Part shown: one piece after another, positions 4,906 to 5,469 of the stretch
Layout of the letters: each line of letters opens with the position of its first letter
Numbering within the stretch: the first letter of the stretch is position 1
DNA from: DAIRUQ01 sp036803245
GTDB lineage: Bacteria > Chloroflexota > Anaerolineae > UBA1429
Assembly: GCA_036803245.1 (NCBI GenBank)
Contig: DAIRUQ010000143.1
Location: 1 to 5,469, forward strand
DNA: 5,469 nucleotides
Direction of reading: 5' to 3'
Translations under genes and position numbers: made by a program
The notes under the pieces: generated by a model
The model's input: the letters and a program-made list of their open reading frames with translations, nothing else
Database searches by the model: none
What the model was told of the DNA's origin: nothing

Positions 4906-5469
4906 AATAGGTCCCCAGCTCGCGCGATCTGTATCTCCAGCAGCAAGAGCGGCAGTCCCACGCCGACGGCCAGGTGCCAGCCCTGAAGCGGCATACCTCC
5001 CAAGATGGCCGCCTCGTCGGCTGCGAACTGGAGCGTCGCCAGAAGGCCCGGCCAGGTCGTGCTAGCCAGCGTGACCACCCAGCTCACGCCCATGGCGCCG
5101 AAGAAAACCAGCCCGCCCCACCAGGCCCAGCGCCTCTGCAGCAGTGTGCCCCAGCACAAGACCGCCAGCAGCAAAGCGGAGGCTCCTAGACAGGTGATGC
5201 CGTCCAGCCCGATGCGCCACGCGCCAAACCAGGGGTACAACCCATGAAAGAGGATCAGTACGTGCAGGGCCAGCCAGACCAGAGCGTAGATCACGGCCAG
5301 CCCCACCAGCGGCGCGGGTATCGCCTCGATCCAGATGGGTGGCGAGGTGTCACGGGCAAAGGCCGCCTCCACAGCGGGCAGGCGGGGCAGGCGCCGCACC
5401 AGCCAAGGCAGCCCCGGATAAGCCACGGCAAGCAGGAGGATGGCGGCAGCCGCGGCGCCTGTGGCCACG
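4866..5469 (-). CDS. Multi-pass membrane protein of unknown function, N-terminus outside the window
   Basis: About 200 residues are visible, reading from the window edge to a TAG at 4866-4868. A GTG at 5466-5468 is the first possible start in view, but the protein begins inside a hydrophobic helix, so it most likely starts further upstream. Hydrophobic segments lie at about 1-23, 52-74, 89-109, 115-135 and 163-181, giving about five membrane helices. Short charged loops between them include VRRLPRLP and LLQRRWAWWG. No catalytic or transport motif is recognised. The sequence style (WAWWG, LPLQGWHLAVGVGLP) resembles uncharacterised integral membrane proteins of Chloroflexota, from memory only. 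The final residues (about GPCGAHPRGTIG) are encoded by the 54-bp repeat, so the C-terminal tail is probably not part of the conserved fold. It lies on the same strand as, and upstream of, the zinc-ribbon operon but is separated from it by 390 bp. Confidence 0.75.
   Translation of the reverse strand, partial: VATGAAAAAILLLAVAYPGLPWLVRRLPRLPAVEAAFARDTSPPIWIEAIPAPLVGLAVIYALVWLALHVLILFHGLYPWFGAWRIGLDGITCLGASALLLAVLCWGTLLQRRWAWWGGLVFFGAMGVSWVVTLASTTWPGLLATLQFAADEAAILGGMPLQGWHLAVGVGLPLLLLEIQIARAGDLFGPCGAHPRGTIG

Noticed and set aside
4838..5065. Plus-strand 75-codon frame starting with GTG and crossing repeat copy 2
   Set aside because: Antisense to the membrane-protein gene; the product is Arg/Pro/Ala-rich and has no recognisable feature.
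1..5469. CRISPR array, tRNA, rRNA, insertion sequence or riboswitch
   Set aside because: No regularly spaced repeats, cloverleaf, rRNA core, transposase motif or recognised aptamer pattern was seen on either strand.

Overview
The window is GC-rich bacterial DNA with tightly packed genes on both strands. Gene content suggests a Chloroflexota-type (Anaerolineae or Caldilineae-like) organism. The main clues are a secreted subtilase ending in an LPLV-type tail, a lipoprotein HtrA with one PDZ domain, a URO-D/MtaA-like protein, and small zinc-ribbon membrane proteins. This assignment is an inference from protein style, not from a marker gene. A run of 100 N inside one gene shows a draft scaffold, probably a metagenome bin.

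Layout: (1) 1-585, + strand: 3' end of a subtilisin-family (S8) secreted protease. (2) 586-732: a convergent intergenic region holding two perfect inverted repeats, likely a shared terminator. (3) 733-1989, - strand: an HtrA/Do-like serine protease lipoprotein. Its start is best set at 1989 by a strong Shine-Dalgarno site, not at the longer ORF start at 2013. (4) 1990-2187: a divergent control region with a good sigma70-type promoter on each strand and a TTACCAT-N7-ATGGTAA palindrome over the htrA -10 box. (5) 2188-2964, + strand: a uroporphyrinogen-decarboxylase-family protein interrupted by the assembly gap at 2403-2502. (6) 3027-4475, - strand: a two-gene operon. The promoter-proximal gene encodes a 149-aa protein with an N-terminal zinc ribbon and a TM2-like membrane hairpin. 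The second encodes an M48 membrane metalloprotease with a C-terminal zinc ribbon. Both ribbons have the same Cys spacing (CX2C-X10-CX2C). (7) 4476-4865: a non-coding leader with a clear promoter for that operon. (8) 4866-5469, - strand: the C-terminal part of a multi-pass membrane protein of unknown function, running off the window.

Two themes stand out. The window holds three different envelope-facing proteases (S8, HtrA, M48), consistent with envelope protein quality control or surface proteolysis, although they are not one transcription unit. The zinc-ribbon/M48 operon is also bracketed by a 54-bp direct repeat (49/54 identical; 2926-2979 and 4852-4905). Each copy overlaps the 3' end of a flanking gene, so the operon sits in a unit of exactly 1926 bp that recombination between the repeats could remove. 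The M48 and TM2-like zinc-ribbon pair is the best candidate for an undescribed system here; the evidence is domain architecture and gene order only.
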